Assembly: GCA_032251145.1 (NCBI GenBank)
Contig: JAVVER010000003.1
Coordinates: 6,210 to 70,209, forward strand
Source of the DNA: BRH-c54 sp032251145
Lineage (GTDB): Bacteria > Bacteroidota > Bacteroidia > Flavobacteriales_E > Vicingaceae
Direction of reading: 5' to 3'
DNA length: 64,000 nt
The position numbers and the translations under genes were made by a program. Positions 16,241-25,704 of the stretch are shown piece after piece. The stretch's first letter is position 1, and each line of letters opens with the position of its first letter. Under the pieces are notes generated by a model. That model saw only the letters and a program-made list of their open reading frames with translations. It made no database searches and was not told where the DNA came from.

Positions 16241-17176
16241 ATGAAACTAGCCATGATAAAATTTCGAACAATCACCAAAATGATTATAGGCGAGTTACAT
16301 CTGACCGATTTAATAGAAATAAATAATACACAGATGAAACTCATCAGAATAACAACTTTGTCATTAGGAATATTTCTATTATTAGGAGATGTTGCTGCTC
16401 AAGATCAATTAAAAGTATTGGATAAACCTTGGGTAAAAGAAAACACACCTACCAGAAGAGTTGTTCCTTACACACATGTTAGAGAACAAGATGTAATGTG
16501 GCACAGAAGAATATGGAGAGAAATTGATTTAAGAGAAAAAATTAATCATCCGCTGTATTTTCCAATTACACCCATTCAAGATAGAAAAAGTTTGTTTGAT
16601 GTAATTAAAGAAAGCGTTTTATCTGGAGAATTAACTTCTTATGATACGCAAGATGATGAGTTCACTGTTAGGTTAACTCCTTCTGAAGCAATGAGTAAAA
16701 TGGGAGATTCTTCTACCATTTTTGTGGAAGATGAATTTGGCGATCCAACTGTACCTCAAATTATTTACAATGAATTAACTTCTCAAGATGTTGTAAAATA
16801 TCATTTAAAAGAAGATTGGTTTTTTGATAGAGAACGTTCCATTATGGATGTTAGAATTATGGGGATCTGCCCATTAAAAGCTGAGTTAGATGAGTTGGGC
16901 AATTATAAAGGGTTAAAACCAATTTTTTGGATTTATTTCCCCGAAGCTAGATATGTTTTTGCTAATTACGATGTGTTTAACAGACAAAATGATGCAGAAC
17001 GTAGAACTTTTGAAGATATCTTTTGGAAAAGAATGTTTAATAGTTATATTTTTAAACGTTCTAACGTTTATGATAGAAAATTAGCTAACTATAAAAGAGG
17101 AATAGACCTTCTATTAGAGGCAGAAGAAATTAAAGAAGAAATATTTAATATGGAACATGATGTATGGCATTTCTAA
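16241..17176 (+). CDS. gldN: T9SS/gliding protein GldN
   Basis: GldN (PorN) is a periplasmic protein that joins GldK in the T9SS ring. The mature region opens with WVKENTPTRRVVPYTHVREQ and DVMWHRRIWREIDLREKINH, the usual GldN signature. The signal peptide is MKLIRITTLSLGIFLLLGD(VAAQ), starting at ATG 16334. However, the strong Shine-Dalgarno sits before an in-frame ATG at 16241, which would add 31 residues (MKLAMIKFRTITKMIIGE and onward) ahead of the signal peptide. I give the longer form; the protein from 16334 would be 280 residues. Last gene of the operon, followed by a terminator. Confidence 0.9.
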   Translation: MKLAMIKFRTITKMIIGELHLTDLIEINNTQMKLIRITTLSLGIFLLLGDVAAQDQLKVLDKPWVKENTPTRRVVPYTHVREQDVMWHRRIWREIDLREKINHPLYFPITPIQDRKSLFDVIKESVLSGELTSYDTQDDEFTVRLTPSEAMSKMGDSSTIFVEDEFGDPTVPQIIYNELTSQDVVKYHLKEDWFFDRERSIMDVRIMGICPLKAELDELGNYKGLKPIFWIYFPEARYVFANYDVFNRQNDAERRTFEDIFWKRMFNSYIFKRSNVYDRKLANYKRGIDLLLEAEEIKEEIFNMEHDVWHF

Positions 17177-17194
17177 AATGTACTTAAACCATAT

Positions 17195-17227
17195 AAAAAA
17201 GCTGCTTAAATTTAAGCAGCTTTTTTT
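17195..17227. terminator. Bidirectional terminator between gldN and trpS
   Basis: Perfect palindrome: A-run, GCTGCTTAAA / TTTAAGCAGC, T-run. It serves gldN on the plus strand and trpS on the minus strand. Confidence 0.92.
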
Positions 17228-17276
17228 ATACCATATTTTTTCTTGAGAGAGCGAAGTTTTGTTTTTCACTATAAAA

Positions 17277-18245
17277 CTAATAACCAAGTTGTTCTCTAAC
17301 TTTTTTAAGAATAGGAGTAGCAACATTTCTTGCTTTATCCGCGCCTAATTTCAAAGCATTTTCTATTTCAGCAGTGTTGTTTATGTAATGATTAAAAGTG
17401 GCTCTTTCTTTTTCAAACCTACTGCATATTAACTCGTAAAGAGCTTGTTTTGCATGTCCGTAACCATAATTACCACTTTTATAGTTTTTTTTCATTTCAT
17501 TTACTTGATCTTCATTTCCAATAAAACTATATAATTTAAAAACTACACAAGTAGCAGTGTCTTTTGGTTCTTCTAAAGGAGTGCTATCTGTTTGTATAGA
17601 CATGATTTGCTTTCTTAATGCTTTATCATCTAAAAAGATATTAATTAAGTTTCCTTTAGACTTGCTCATTTTTTCACCATCTGTACCTGGAATTAACATG
17701 GTATCTTTTTGAATAATAGGTTCTGGTAAAACTAGTGTTTCTCCCATCATGTGGTTAAACCTAGCAGCAACATCACGTGTAATTTCTAAGTGTTGCAGTT
17801 GGTCTTTTCCAACAGGAACAAAGTTAGCTTCATAAAGTAAAATGTCGGCAGCCATTAACATAGGATAAGTAAATAAGCCGGCATTAACATCTTCTAAGCG
17901 GCCAGCTTTATCTTTGAATGAATGAGCCAATGTTAGTCTTTGGAAGGGAAAGAAACAGCTTAAATACCAAGATAATTCGGCAACCTCTGGCACATCTGAT
18001 TGACGATAAAAAACCGTAGTTTCTGGATTTAAACCACATGCTAACCAAGCAGCAGCTGTTCTGTAAGTATTATCTCTTAATGTTTCTTTGTTTTTTATTT
18101 GGGTTAACGAATGTAAATCCGCAATAAATAAAAAAGCTTCGTTTTTAGGGTCGTTAGCCATTTCTATTGCAGGAAGTATCGCTCCCAATAAATTACCTAA
18201 ATGTGGAGTTCCTGTGCTTTGTACTCCAGTTAATATTCTTGCCAT
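17277..18245 (-). CDS. trpS: Tryptophanyl-tRNA synthetase
   Basis: Class I aminoacyl-tRNA synthetase charging tRNA-Trp. The HIGH-equivalent is TGTPHLGN near residue 12, and KMSKS is intact in DGEKMSKSKGN. The 322-residue length is standard. A TATTTTTG element (18250-18257 on the minus strand) ends only four bases before the ATG, so the mRNA is probably leaderless. Convergent with the T9SS operon. Confidence 0.96.
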   Translation of the reverse strand: MARILTGVQSTGTPHLGNLLGAILPAIEMANDPKNEAFLFIADLHSLTQIKNKETLRDNTYRTAAAWLACGLNPETTVFYRQSDVPEVAELSWYLSCFFPFQRLTLAHSFKDKAGRLEDVNAGLFTYPMLMAADILLYEANFVPVGKDQLQHLEITRDVAARFNHMMGETLVLPEPIIQKDTMLIPGTDGEKMSKSKGNLINIFLDDKALRKQIMSIQTDSTPLEEPKDTATCVVFKLYSFIGNEDQVNEMKKNYKSGNYGYGHAKQALYELICSRFEKERATFNHYINNTAEIENALKLGADKARNVATPILKKVREQLGY

Positions 18246-18377
18246 GCAGCAAAAATAATTTTTTTGAATTTAATCTACACTTAAATAGATTAATAAATCA
18301 TAACAATCTCTTTAACCATAATATTTTCCAGAGTCTTTTTACTATTGATTTCTGCTTCACCTCTATTTTGGAGAAAA

Positions 18378-18407
18378 TTGGTTTCAACAAATTCTTTATT
18401 ACTTTTG
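18378..18407 (+). promoter_or_regulatory. Promoter of the acyltransferase-gatC unit
   Basis: TTG (18378-18380), exactly 19 bases, then TACTTTTG (18400-18407): a full match to the Bacteroidota consensus. The ATG is seven bases after the -7 element. Confidence 0.85.
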
Positions 18408-18414
18408 TACACTT

Positions 18415-19170
18415 ATGAGAAAAGTAAAAGAAATACTGGGAGGAATATGGAAACTACACGTAATTGTGTGCTTTATTAAATTTTTATTACTCTTCTATCC
18501 GTTTTATAGTAACTACCTGAGAAAAGGAAAAGAACGAAAGTTTAAAAAAGCGTTTAGGTTATTATATTTCCACACCAAAATATTATTAATTCTGTCGGGA
18601 ATAAGAGTTAAGCTTTATAATGGACATAATATAGATAAAAATCAAACCTATGTTATAGCACCTAATCATACTTCTTTTTTAGACATTGTAATTCTTTATC
18701 AAACATTTAAGAATTATTTTGTTTTTATGGGGAAAGAAGAATTGGCTAAAGTTCCAATCTTCAATATATTCTTTAAAAATATGAATATTACGGTAAATAG
18801 AAAAAGTAGAATTTCTGGCAAAAGAGCAATGGATAGATGTGAAGAGGAGCTTAAAAAAGGAAATAGTGTGGTAGTTTTTCCTGAAGGAACAATTCCTAAA
18901 AATACGCCTCAATTGGGTAATTTTAAAAGTGGAGCTTTTAAGTTAGCTGTTGAAAATCAGGTTCCAATTATTCCTATAACTTTTTTGGATAATTATAAAA
19001 GATTAGAGATGAAAGGACTTTTTTCAGGAAAAGCAGGTCCGGGAATAGCTAGAGCGGTTATACATGAGCCAATTCCTACAATTGGCTTAACTGAAAAAGA
19101 TTTAATACCTTTACAAGATAAAGTTTATGCAATAATTAATAAAGAGTTAGAAAAACATGGCCGTAGATAA
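18415..19170 (+). CDS. 1-acyl-sn-glycerol-3-phosphate acyltransferase-like protein
   Basis: PlsC-type acyltransferase that would add the second acyl chain to lysophosphatidic acid in phospholipid synthesis, at the inner membrane. The catalytic motif is NHTSFLD (N84-H85 to D90); the substrate motif FPEGT follows with a typical spacing. A hydrophobic stretch near residues 15-35 may anchor it. 251 residues, usual for the family. Its stop overlaps the gatC start by 14 bases, so the two are translationally linked. The family also includes acyltransferases acting on other lipids, so exact substrate is inferred. Confidence 0.9.
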   Translation: MRKVKEILGGIWKLHVIVCFIKFLLLFYPFYSNYLRKGKERKFKKAFRLLYFHTKILLILSGIRVKLYNGHNIDKNQTYVIAPNHTSFLDIVILYQTFKNYFVFMGKEELAKVPIFNIFFKNMNITVNRKSRISGKRAMDRCEEELKKGNSVVVFPEGTIPKNTPQLGNFKSGAFKLAVENQVPIIPITFLDNYKRLEMKGLFSGKAGPGIARAVIHEPIPTIGLTEKDLIPLQDKVYAIINKELEKHGRR

Positions 19171-19447
19171 GTTAACTGTAAAAAAAATAGCCACTTTAGC
19201 TAAATTGGAGTTTAATGAGGAACAAGCAGTTTCTATTCAGCAAGATTTGAGTAGAATGTTAGATTTTGTAAATAAACTGAATGAAGTTGATACAGAAAAT
19301 GTAGAGCCATTGGTGTATATGCTGAACGAACGTCCTACATTAAGAAAAGACGAGCCATTACAAGAAATATCGCAACAGGAAGCTTTAAAGAACGCTCCTG
19401 ATAAAGATACCGACTTCTTTAAAGTGCCTAAAGTTATTAAACGATAA
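19157..19447 (+). CDS. gatC: Asp/Glu-tRNA amidotransferase subunit C
   Basis: Small subunit of GatCAB, which converts Glu-tRNA(Gln) and/or Asp-tRNA(Asn) to the amidated form. VKKIATLAKLEFNEE and MLDFVNKLNEVDTENVEPL are the family signatures, and the 96-residue length is typical. gatA and gatB are not in the window. It overlaps the acyltransferase gene and is followed after three bases by a membrane-protein gene. Confidence 0.95.
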   Translation: MAVDKLTVKKIATLAKLEFNEEQAVSIQQDLSRMLDFVNKLNEVDTENVEPLVYMLNERPTLRKDEPLQEISQQEALKNAPDKDTDFFKVPKVIKR

Positions 19448-19450
19448 ATA

Positions 19451-20938
19451 TTGTTTGAATTTATTATACCAATTGTATTTTTTTTAATCTTTTGCTATAT
19501 TGTTTATAAGCATTCATTTTTTCATTTTTCATTTCTTAAGAAAACCTTTTTACCTTTAATTTTTACTGTTAAAGTAGCTGTAGCTTTAGTTTTTTTTCTG
19601 TTATATACTTTTTATTATCAAGACAGGTCAACAGCTGATATTTTTAAGTTTTTTGATGATAGTGTAGTTTTGTTTCAACTTTTTCATGAAAGCCCTTCGG
19701 ATTTTTTTAAATTAATTTTTGGTGGTGAAACTTCATTAATACAAGAAGTTTATATCAATAAACTGAATTTTTGGATTAACTCTAATCCAAACGAACTTTA
19801 TAATGATAGTAGGTTAATGATTAAACTGAATGCACTGTTGCATTTTGTGTCATTTGGATATTACGGTGTGCATTTAGTGATATTTACTTTTTTATCGTTT
19901 GTAGGTTTCACTTTTATTTATAAAGCTTTTGAGCAGTTTTTCGAGCATAAAAAATTATTGCTTTTAGTGGTGTTTTTTATTCCATCAGTATTGTTTTGGT
20001 CAACAGGAGTAAGTAAGGAAAGCATTTTGTTTTTCGGATTAGGCTTGTTTTTATGTACTTATTTTAAGCTCATTCACGTTTTTCAATCGGTAAAATATAT
20101 TTTTCTTTTATTGTTGTCATTACTAATAATGTTAAGCATCAAGCCGTATATATTTTTACTTATCACACCAGCATTACTTATTTATTTTATTATTGAAAAA
20201 TACCAATTGAAACGTGTTTTGTTAAGCTACTTTTTAGGTTACTTTTTTATTGTTTTAATTGGGATTTCTGTTGGAGAATTATTTCCAAAATATAAGCTTA
20301 TCAATCAGATTACTACTAAACAAAACAATTTTATCAATATGGCTCAAGGTGGAGTGTATATGAATGATGACAAAGGAGAAATTCGAGTTCCGTATGAAGA
20401 TAAAGCATCAATTATTTTTATTAATGATACACTTTGCAAACTTCCCAAAAACACACCAATAGAATTTAGAGAGAAGGGCAGTAATAAATTTGTACCTATT
20501 ACTTATAATGATGATACAAAGGTTTTTAAAATAACATTTAATCAGCCTGCATCAGGAAGTTTAATTCATACCAATAAACTAGATGGAAATATTGTTTCAT
20601 TTGTTTTGCACGTGCCAAAAGCGTTGTATTACGCCATGTTTAAACCTTTTTTGTTTTCGTCAAAAAACCCTTTACTTTTAGTAAGTGGAATTGAAAACTT
20701 TTTTGTTTTGTTGATGATAATAGTTGCTATTTTTTTTCGTAAAAAGCAGTTTAATTCCAATTTAGTAGCTTTTGGGATTACATCTGCTTTGTTAATTTTG
20801 GTTTTTGTAGGAATAACCACTCCGGTTATGGGGGCAATTGTAAGGTATAAAATTCCGGCTTTAGTGTTTTTAATGATTAGTGTTTTAGCTTTGGTGGATG
20901 TAGAAAGGGTAAAGTTATTTTCATATTATAAAAAATAA
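19451..20938 (+). CDS. Multi-pass membrane protein of unknown function
   Basis: 495 residues with about nine or ten hydrophobic helices: several in the first 270 residues, then an extracytoplasmic stretch of about 130 residues (about 285-415), then helices to the end. The layout resembles polysaccharide polymerases or glycosyltransferase-like membrane proteins in a general way, but no motif lets me assign one. The start TTG at 19451 is three bases after the gatC stop, so it is very likely cotranscribed with the acyltransferase and gatC. A terminator follows at 20941. Confidence 0.75.
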   Translation: MFEFIIPIVFFLIFCYIVYKHSFFHFSFLKKTFLPLIFTVKVAVALVFFLLYTFYYQDRSTADIFKFFDDSVVLFQLFHESPSDFFKLIFGGETSLIQEVYINKLNFWINSNPNELYNDSRLMIKLNALLHFVSFGYYGVHLVIFTFLSFVGFTFIYKAFEQFFEHKKLLLLVVFFIPSVLFWSTGVSKESILFFGLGLFLCTYFKLIHVFQSVKYIFLLLLSLLIMLSIKPYIFLLITPALLIYFIIEKYQLKRVLLSYFLGYFFIVLIGISVGELFPKYKLINQITTKQNNFINMAQGGVYMNDDKGEIRVPYEDKASIIFINDTLCKLPKNTPIEFREKGSNKFVPITYNDDTKVFKITFNQPASGSLIHTNKLDGNIVSFVLHVPKALYYAMFKPFLFSSKNPLLLVSGIENFFVLLMIIVAIFFRKKQFNSNLVAFGITSALLILVFVGITTPVMGAIVRYKIPALVFLMISVLALVDVERVKLFSYYKK

Positions 20939-20940
20939 AA

Positions 20941-20998
20941 ATCCCTGTCATATTAAATATGAGTAAACTCAATAATAATATAGACAGGGATTTTTTTA
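20941..20998. terminator. Long-loop bidirectional terminator
   Basis: ATCCCTGTC (20941-20949) pairs with GACAGGGAT (20983-20991). The loop holds its own GAGT-AA-ACTC hairpin. An A-run and a T-run flank it, so it can stop both the membrane-protein gene and the efflux operon. Confidence 0.8.
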
Positions 20999-21008
20999 GC
21001 ATAATAAT

Positions 21009-22448
21009 TTAATTCCACCCTCCCCCTAAAGCCTTGTATATGTTGACTTTTCCGTTAAGTTGCTTCATTTTTATTTCAATGAGCTCTATTTTTGCTTCTA
21101 GTGCTTCCCGTTGTGTAAGTAAAACTTCGGCATAATCTGCTCTTGCCGAATTGAACAAATTGTTTGCAATAGTAACAGATTGTATTAGTATTTCTACTTC
21201 TTTAGATTTAGTTTTATAACTATTTGAATAGTTATCAATTTTAGATAATTGATTAAGTACCTCTACATAGGCATTTAATATACTTTGCTCATAGTTATAT
21301 ACTGCCTGAATTTGCTGTCCATTTGCGGTGTTATAAGCTGCTTTAATAGCATTTCTGTTAATTAAAGGAGCTATTAAATCTCCAGTTAAATTATATAACA
21401 TAGATTCAGGGTTTAATAAAAATGTAGGTTTAAAAGATTGAAATCCTGTCGCAGCTGTAATTCTAAAGGAAGGATAAAAATTTGCCTTAGCTGCTTTTAC
21501 ATCTAATTTTGAAGCTAAGAGATTTAATTCCGCCTGACGAATATCCGGGCGATTTTCTAATAACTGAGAAGGAATTCCTGAAAAAACAGAATCGACTGCT
21601 ATGCTATTAAAACTTGTTGAATTTCTAGGAATGTTTCTTGAAAATTTTCCGGTTAAAAAAACAAGCTTATTTTCAGTTTCAATAATTTTTTGCTTAATCT
21701 CATATTGAAGATTTTGAGTGTTGAGTAGCTGAGCTTCAAATCTGTTTACTGCTAATTGTGTTACTATAGCAGCATTTTTTTGTTGCTTTACAACATTAAA
21801 TGCATTTGATTGAATTTCTATGTTCTTTTCAATTATACCAATTAAGTTATCTAAAGCCATTAATTCGTAATAGGAATTGGCTATTTCTGCAATTAGATTA
21901 GTTACCATAAAGTTTTTCCCTTCTATGGTTGCTAAATATTTGGTTACAGCAGATTTTTTTGCATTACGAAGTTTTTTCCATACATCTAATTCCCATGAAG
22001 CAGAAATACCAAACATATAATCTGTTAAAGGTTCAGGAAAAGCAGTATTATGCTTGATGTCTAAATTTTCATCAACAGCCCCGTGTCTGGTATATCTACC
22101 TTCCTTTTCAAGTCCTGCGCCACCATTTAAATTAATAAATGGTAAATACTCTCCTTTTCTTGCCTTTGCTTCATTTTTAGCAATTTCAATTTCTTGCAGT
22201 GTAATATTTAATTCTTGATTATTTTTAAGAGCTGTATCAATAAGTGCTATTAAATGTTGATCATTAAAATAATCTTTCCATTTTATTGTTGCACTATTTA
22301 TTGAGTCTGTTGAGTTGGAGTAGCTTTCAGGTACTGATTTATTTTCTTCTCTAATTGGTTGCTTGGTTAAACTACAATTACTTAGAAAAAATATTACCAC
22401 AACAGTTGACAGTACTCTATACCATAAATTTATTTTATTGTTTTCCAT
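21009..22448 (-). CDS. TolC-like outer-membrane efflux lipoprotein
   Basis: Outer-membrane channel of a tripartite RND pump (NodT/OprM type). The lipoprotein signal ends in FFLSNCSLTK, acyl cysteine near residue 25. Two OEP repeats follow, with long helices (LDTALKNNQELNITLQEIEI; SWELDVWKKLRNAKKSA in the first; LLENRPDIRQAELNLLASKL opening the second). 479 residues is normal. It overlaps the RND gene by 14 bases, so this is the last gene of an adaptor-pump-channel operon. Confidence 0.93.
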   Translation of the reverse strand: MENNKINLWYRVLSTVVVIFFLSNCSLTKQPIREENKSVPESYSNSTDSINSATIKWKDYFNDQHLIALIDTALKNNQELNITLQEIEIAKNEAKARKGEYLPFINLNGGAGLEKEGRYTRHGAVDENLDIKHNTAFPEPLTDYMFGISASWELDVWKKLRNAKKSAVTKYLATIEGKNFMVTNLIAEIANSYYELMALDNLIGIIEKNIEIQSNAFNVVKQQKNAAIVTQLAVNRFEAQLLNTQNLQYEIKQKIIETENKLVFLTGKFSRNIPRNSTSFNSIAVDSVFSGIPSQLLENRPDIRQAELNLLASKLDVKAAKANFYPSFRITAATGFQSFKPTFLLNPESMLYNLTGDLIAPLINRNAIKAAYNTANGQQIQAVYNYEQSILNAYVEVLNQLSKIDNYSNSYKTKSKEVEILIQSVTIANNLFNSARADYAEVLLTQREALEAKIELIEIKMKQLNGKVNIYKALGGGWN

Positions 22449-25400
22449 TTCTTTTTCTTTTAACGGCTTTTACAACTAAGCCTAATTTTTGTAACTTCTT
22501 AATCAAAGAGGTTTTTGAATTACTATTTACAAAATCCTCAGATAATGGATTAAGATCTTCACCTTTTATTAGGGATTTGCCTTCAGCTAGTTTTGCAAAA
22601 ATATAGTACAATCCTGGAATGATGATAACTCCAAATATGGTTCCTATAAGCATACCACCTAATGCCGAACCTCCAATTGTATGATTTCCAATAGCCCCAG
22701 CACCTGTAGCTATCACCAAAGGAATAAGACCTGCAATAAATGCAAAGGAAGTCATCAAAATAGGCCTGAAACGAACTTTAGCACCCTCGATGGCTGCAGC
22801 TAATATGGTAGCTCCTTGCTGCTGTTTTAGCACAGCAAATTCTACAATTAATACGGCATTTTTACCTAATAGACCTACCAACATAATCAGACCTATTTGG
22901 GCATACACATCATTGGCAAGTCCCATTAATTTTAACATTAAAAATGAGCCAAATACACCAACGGGTAAAGAAAAAATAACTGCTAAAGGAAGAATAAAGC
23001 TTTCATATTGTGCAGCAAGCACCAAGTAAACAAAAATAAGTACTACAATAAATATGAATATTGCTTCATTGCCTCTTTGTGCTTCATCGTAAGAAAGTCC
23101 CTCCCAGGCGATATCGTATCCTCTAGGTAATGATTCTGCAGCTACTTCCTGTATAGCTTTGATAGCATCACCTGTGGTAAAGCCTTTAGCAGGCAACCCC
23201 CTAATAGCTGCTGAATTGTATAAATTGTATCGGGTAATTTCATTGGGTCCTTGCGTCTTTTTAAAAGACATAAAAGAAGAATAAGGTACCATTTCGCCTT
23301 CTTCATTTTTTACAAAAAGATTTTCAAGATCAGACGGATATCTTCTGTATTCAGGGCCTGATTGTACATAAACTTTAAAAAATCGACCAAAGCGAATAAA
23401 CCCTTGCTCGTAAGTACTCCCAATAAGTATATTGAGATTTTCCATTGCTTTACCAATAGAAACTCCCTTCTGCATTGCTTTTTTGTTATCTATTTGCAAC
23501 TCATATTGTGGATAATTAGCAGCATAAAAGGTAAATAAGCCCGTAAGTTCTTTCCTTTCCTTAAGCTTATCCATAAAAGCTTGATTTATTCTATCAAATT
23601 CTTGATAATCATCGGATGCAACTTTTTCTAACAAACGCATAGAAAATCCTCCTGATGAACCAAAACCTGGCACTGCAGGTGGCTCAAAAAGTTCTACGAT
23701 AGCACCAAGACTTTCAGATTCTTCCTCTATTTCTTCCATGATTTCATGTACAGAATGTTCACGATCTGACCATGGCTTTAAGTTGATAAGGCATGTACCT
23801 GCATTTGATCCTCTTCCTTCTGTCATAATCTCATATCCCGCAAGAGAGGTAACTGATTCTATTCCTTCAATTTCCTCACATATTTCCATTAATTGGTGAG
23901 CAACATCGTTAGTCCTTTCAAGTGTGCTACCTGGTGGAGTTTGTATAATGGCATAAATGGTTCCCTGGTCTTCATTGGGCACAAAGCCGGCAGGAAGGAT
24001 TTTGTTTACACCAAAAATTCCGACACAGAAAATCAATAAAATTCCAAACGTAAGCAGTCTTCTATTTACAATTCGTTCTAATACGTTTACATACCTACCT
24101 GTAAGTTTTTCAAATCCACGATTAAACCAGTCTAAAAACCATTGAATGGGTGATTTTCTTTTAGGTTTGCTATGATTGTTTTTAAGCAAAATAGCACATA
24201 AAACAGGTGTTAGTGTAAGGGCTACGACAGCAGAGATAATAATTGAACTTGCCATGGTAATAGAGAACTGCCGATAAAAAACACCCACCGGCCCGGACAT
24301 AAATGCAATGGGAATAAAAACAGCTACCATTACACCACTTATGGCTATAATTGCTCCGCTAATTTCGCCTAGTACTTTTTTTACAGCGTTATGTGGACTA
24401 ATATGTTTTTCCTCTTCCATTTTAGCATGAACTGCCTCTACCACTACAATGGCATCATCTACTACAATACCAATAGCAAGTACTAGTGCAAATAAGGTAA
24501 TTAAGTTGATAGAAAATCCAAATGCCTGTAAAACGAAAAATGTTCCGATTAAAGAAACGGGAACAGCTAAAATAGGTATTAATGTGGAACGCCAATCACC
24601 TAAAAATAAGAAAACCACAAGTGCCACCAATATAAAAGCATCACGTAAGGTATGTAATACTTGCTCTATAGAAGCATCTAGAAATTGAGATACATCATAG
24701 CTCAATTGATAATCCATTCCAGGAGGAAAATCTTCTTTTAACTCTTTAAGTTTTTCTTTTACATTATCAATAACCTCACTTGCATTACTGCCCACATTTT
24801 GTTTTAGTACAAGGGAAGTAGCTGGTTTGCCATCAAGGCTGGTATAGATGTCAAAGAATTCTGTTCCTAATTCAACTTGAGCTATATCTTTTAAATGAAT
24901 AAACTCACCCTCCTCATTGGCACGTATGATTATGTTTTCATATTGTTCGGGTTCGTTATACCTTCCTTGATATGTCAACACATATTCCAAAGATTGGGCA
25001 CTTTTACCTGAACTTTGACCTAACCTTCCGGGGCGTGCAATAATACTTTGTTCTTGCATAGCTTCCATAACTTCCTCTGCTGAAATATTATAGGCTCTCA
25101 TCCTGTCTAGTTTCAGCCATACTCTTATAGCATATATTCTAGATCCAAGTATTTGTGCACGTGCAATACCATTTATACGTTGTATTTCAGGTATAATCTT
25201 GGTATAAGCGTAGTTGTATAAGAATTTTTCATCTGCATTTTTATTATCGCTAAACAAATTCACATACATTAACATACTTGGTTGAATGGGAGTGATAATA
25301 ACTCCTTCTCGTTGCACTAAATCAGGTAGTAGTGGCATCACCTGATCTACCCTTGTTTTTACTCTTATTACCGCTTGGTTGGGATCGGTACCTGGCTCAA

Positions 25401-25680
25401 AAATGATTCTTATAGTACCTTCTCCAGCACTGGTAGCATCTGAAGCAATGTACCGCATACCTTGGACACCGTTAATGGCAGTTTCTAATGGAATAAGGGT
25501 AGATTTGGTTAAAACATCCGCACTAGATCCAGGGTAGGCAATGAATATGTTTACTGTTGTAGGTGCAATTTGCGGAAATTGTGATATGGGTAATTGTTTA
25601 ATTGCTAAAGCCCCCATAAAAATAATTACAATAGATATGACGATAGCAAATACCGGTCTTTTTAAAAATTTACTAAACAT
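22435..25680 (-). CDS. RND efflux pump (AcrB/HAE1 family)
   Basis: Inner-membrane proton-driven multidrug pump of 1081 residues. The N-terminus FLKRPVFAIVISIVIIFMGA is the typical first helix. The proton-relay aspartates lie in ALVLAIGIVVDDAIVVVEAV. ETAINGVQGMRYIASDAT and the TPPGSTLERT and GSSGGFSMRL stretches are HAE1 porter-domain features. The family exports hydrophobic and amphiphilic compounds; substrate not predictable. It ends in a basic tail after LGLVVKAVKRKRNGKQ. Middle gene of the operon; adaptor gene 24 bases upstream. Confidence 0.96.
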   Translation of the reverse strand: MFSKFLKRPVFAIVISIVIIFMGALAIKQLPISQFPQIAPTTVNIFIAYPGSSADVLTKSTLIPLETAINGVQGMRYIASDATSAGEGTIRIIFEPGTDPNQAVIRVKTRVDQVMPLLPDLVQREGVIITPIQPSMLMYVNLFSDNKNADEKFLYNYAYTKIIPEIQRINGIARAQILGSRIYAIRVWLKLDRMRAYNISAEEVMEAMQEQSIIARPGRLGQSSGKSAQSLEYVLTYQGRYNEPEQYENIIIRANEEGEFIHLKDIAQVELGTEFFDIYTSLDGKPATSLVLKQNVGSNASEVIDNVKEKLKELKEDFPPGMDYQLSYDVSQFLDASIEQVLHTLRDAFILVALVVFLFLGDWRSTLIPILAVPVSLIGTFFVLQAFGFSINLITLFALVLAIGIVVDDAIVVVEAVHAKMEEEKHISPHNAVKKVLGEISGAIIAISGVMVAVFIPIAFMSGPVGVFYRQFSITMASSIIISAVVALTLTPVLCAILLKNNHSKPKRKSPIQWFLDWFNRGFEKLTGRYVNVLERIVNRRLLTFGILLIFCVGIFGVNKILPAGFVPNEDQGTIYAIIQTPPGSTLERTNDVAHQLMEICEEIEGIESVTSLAGYEIMTEGRGSNAGTCLINLKPWSDREHSVHEIMEEIEEESESLGAIVELFEPPAVPGFGSSGGFSMRLLEKVASDDYQEFDRINQAFMDKLKERKELTGLFTFYAANYPQYELQIDNKKAMQKGVSIGKAMENLNILIGSTYEQGFIRFGRFFKVYVQSGPEYRRYPSDLENLFVKNEEGEMVPYSSFMSFKKTQGPNEITRYNLYNSAAIRGLPAKGFTTGDAIKAIQEVAAESLPRGYDIAWEGLSYDEAQRGNEAIFIFIVVLIFVYLVLAAQYESFILPLAVIFSLPVGVFGSFLMLKLMGLANDVYAQIGLIMLVGLLGKNAVLIVEFAVLKQQQGATILAAAIEGAKVRFRPILMTSFAFIAGLIPLVIATGAGAIGNHTIGGSALGGMLIGTIFGVIIIPGLYYIFAKLAEGKSLIKGEDLNPLSEDFVNSNSKTSLIKKLQKLGLVVKAVKRKRNGKQ

Positions 25681-25704
25681 AATTTTTCTTTTTAAAGATT
25701 TATA

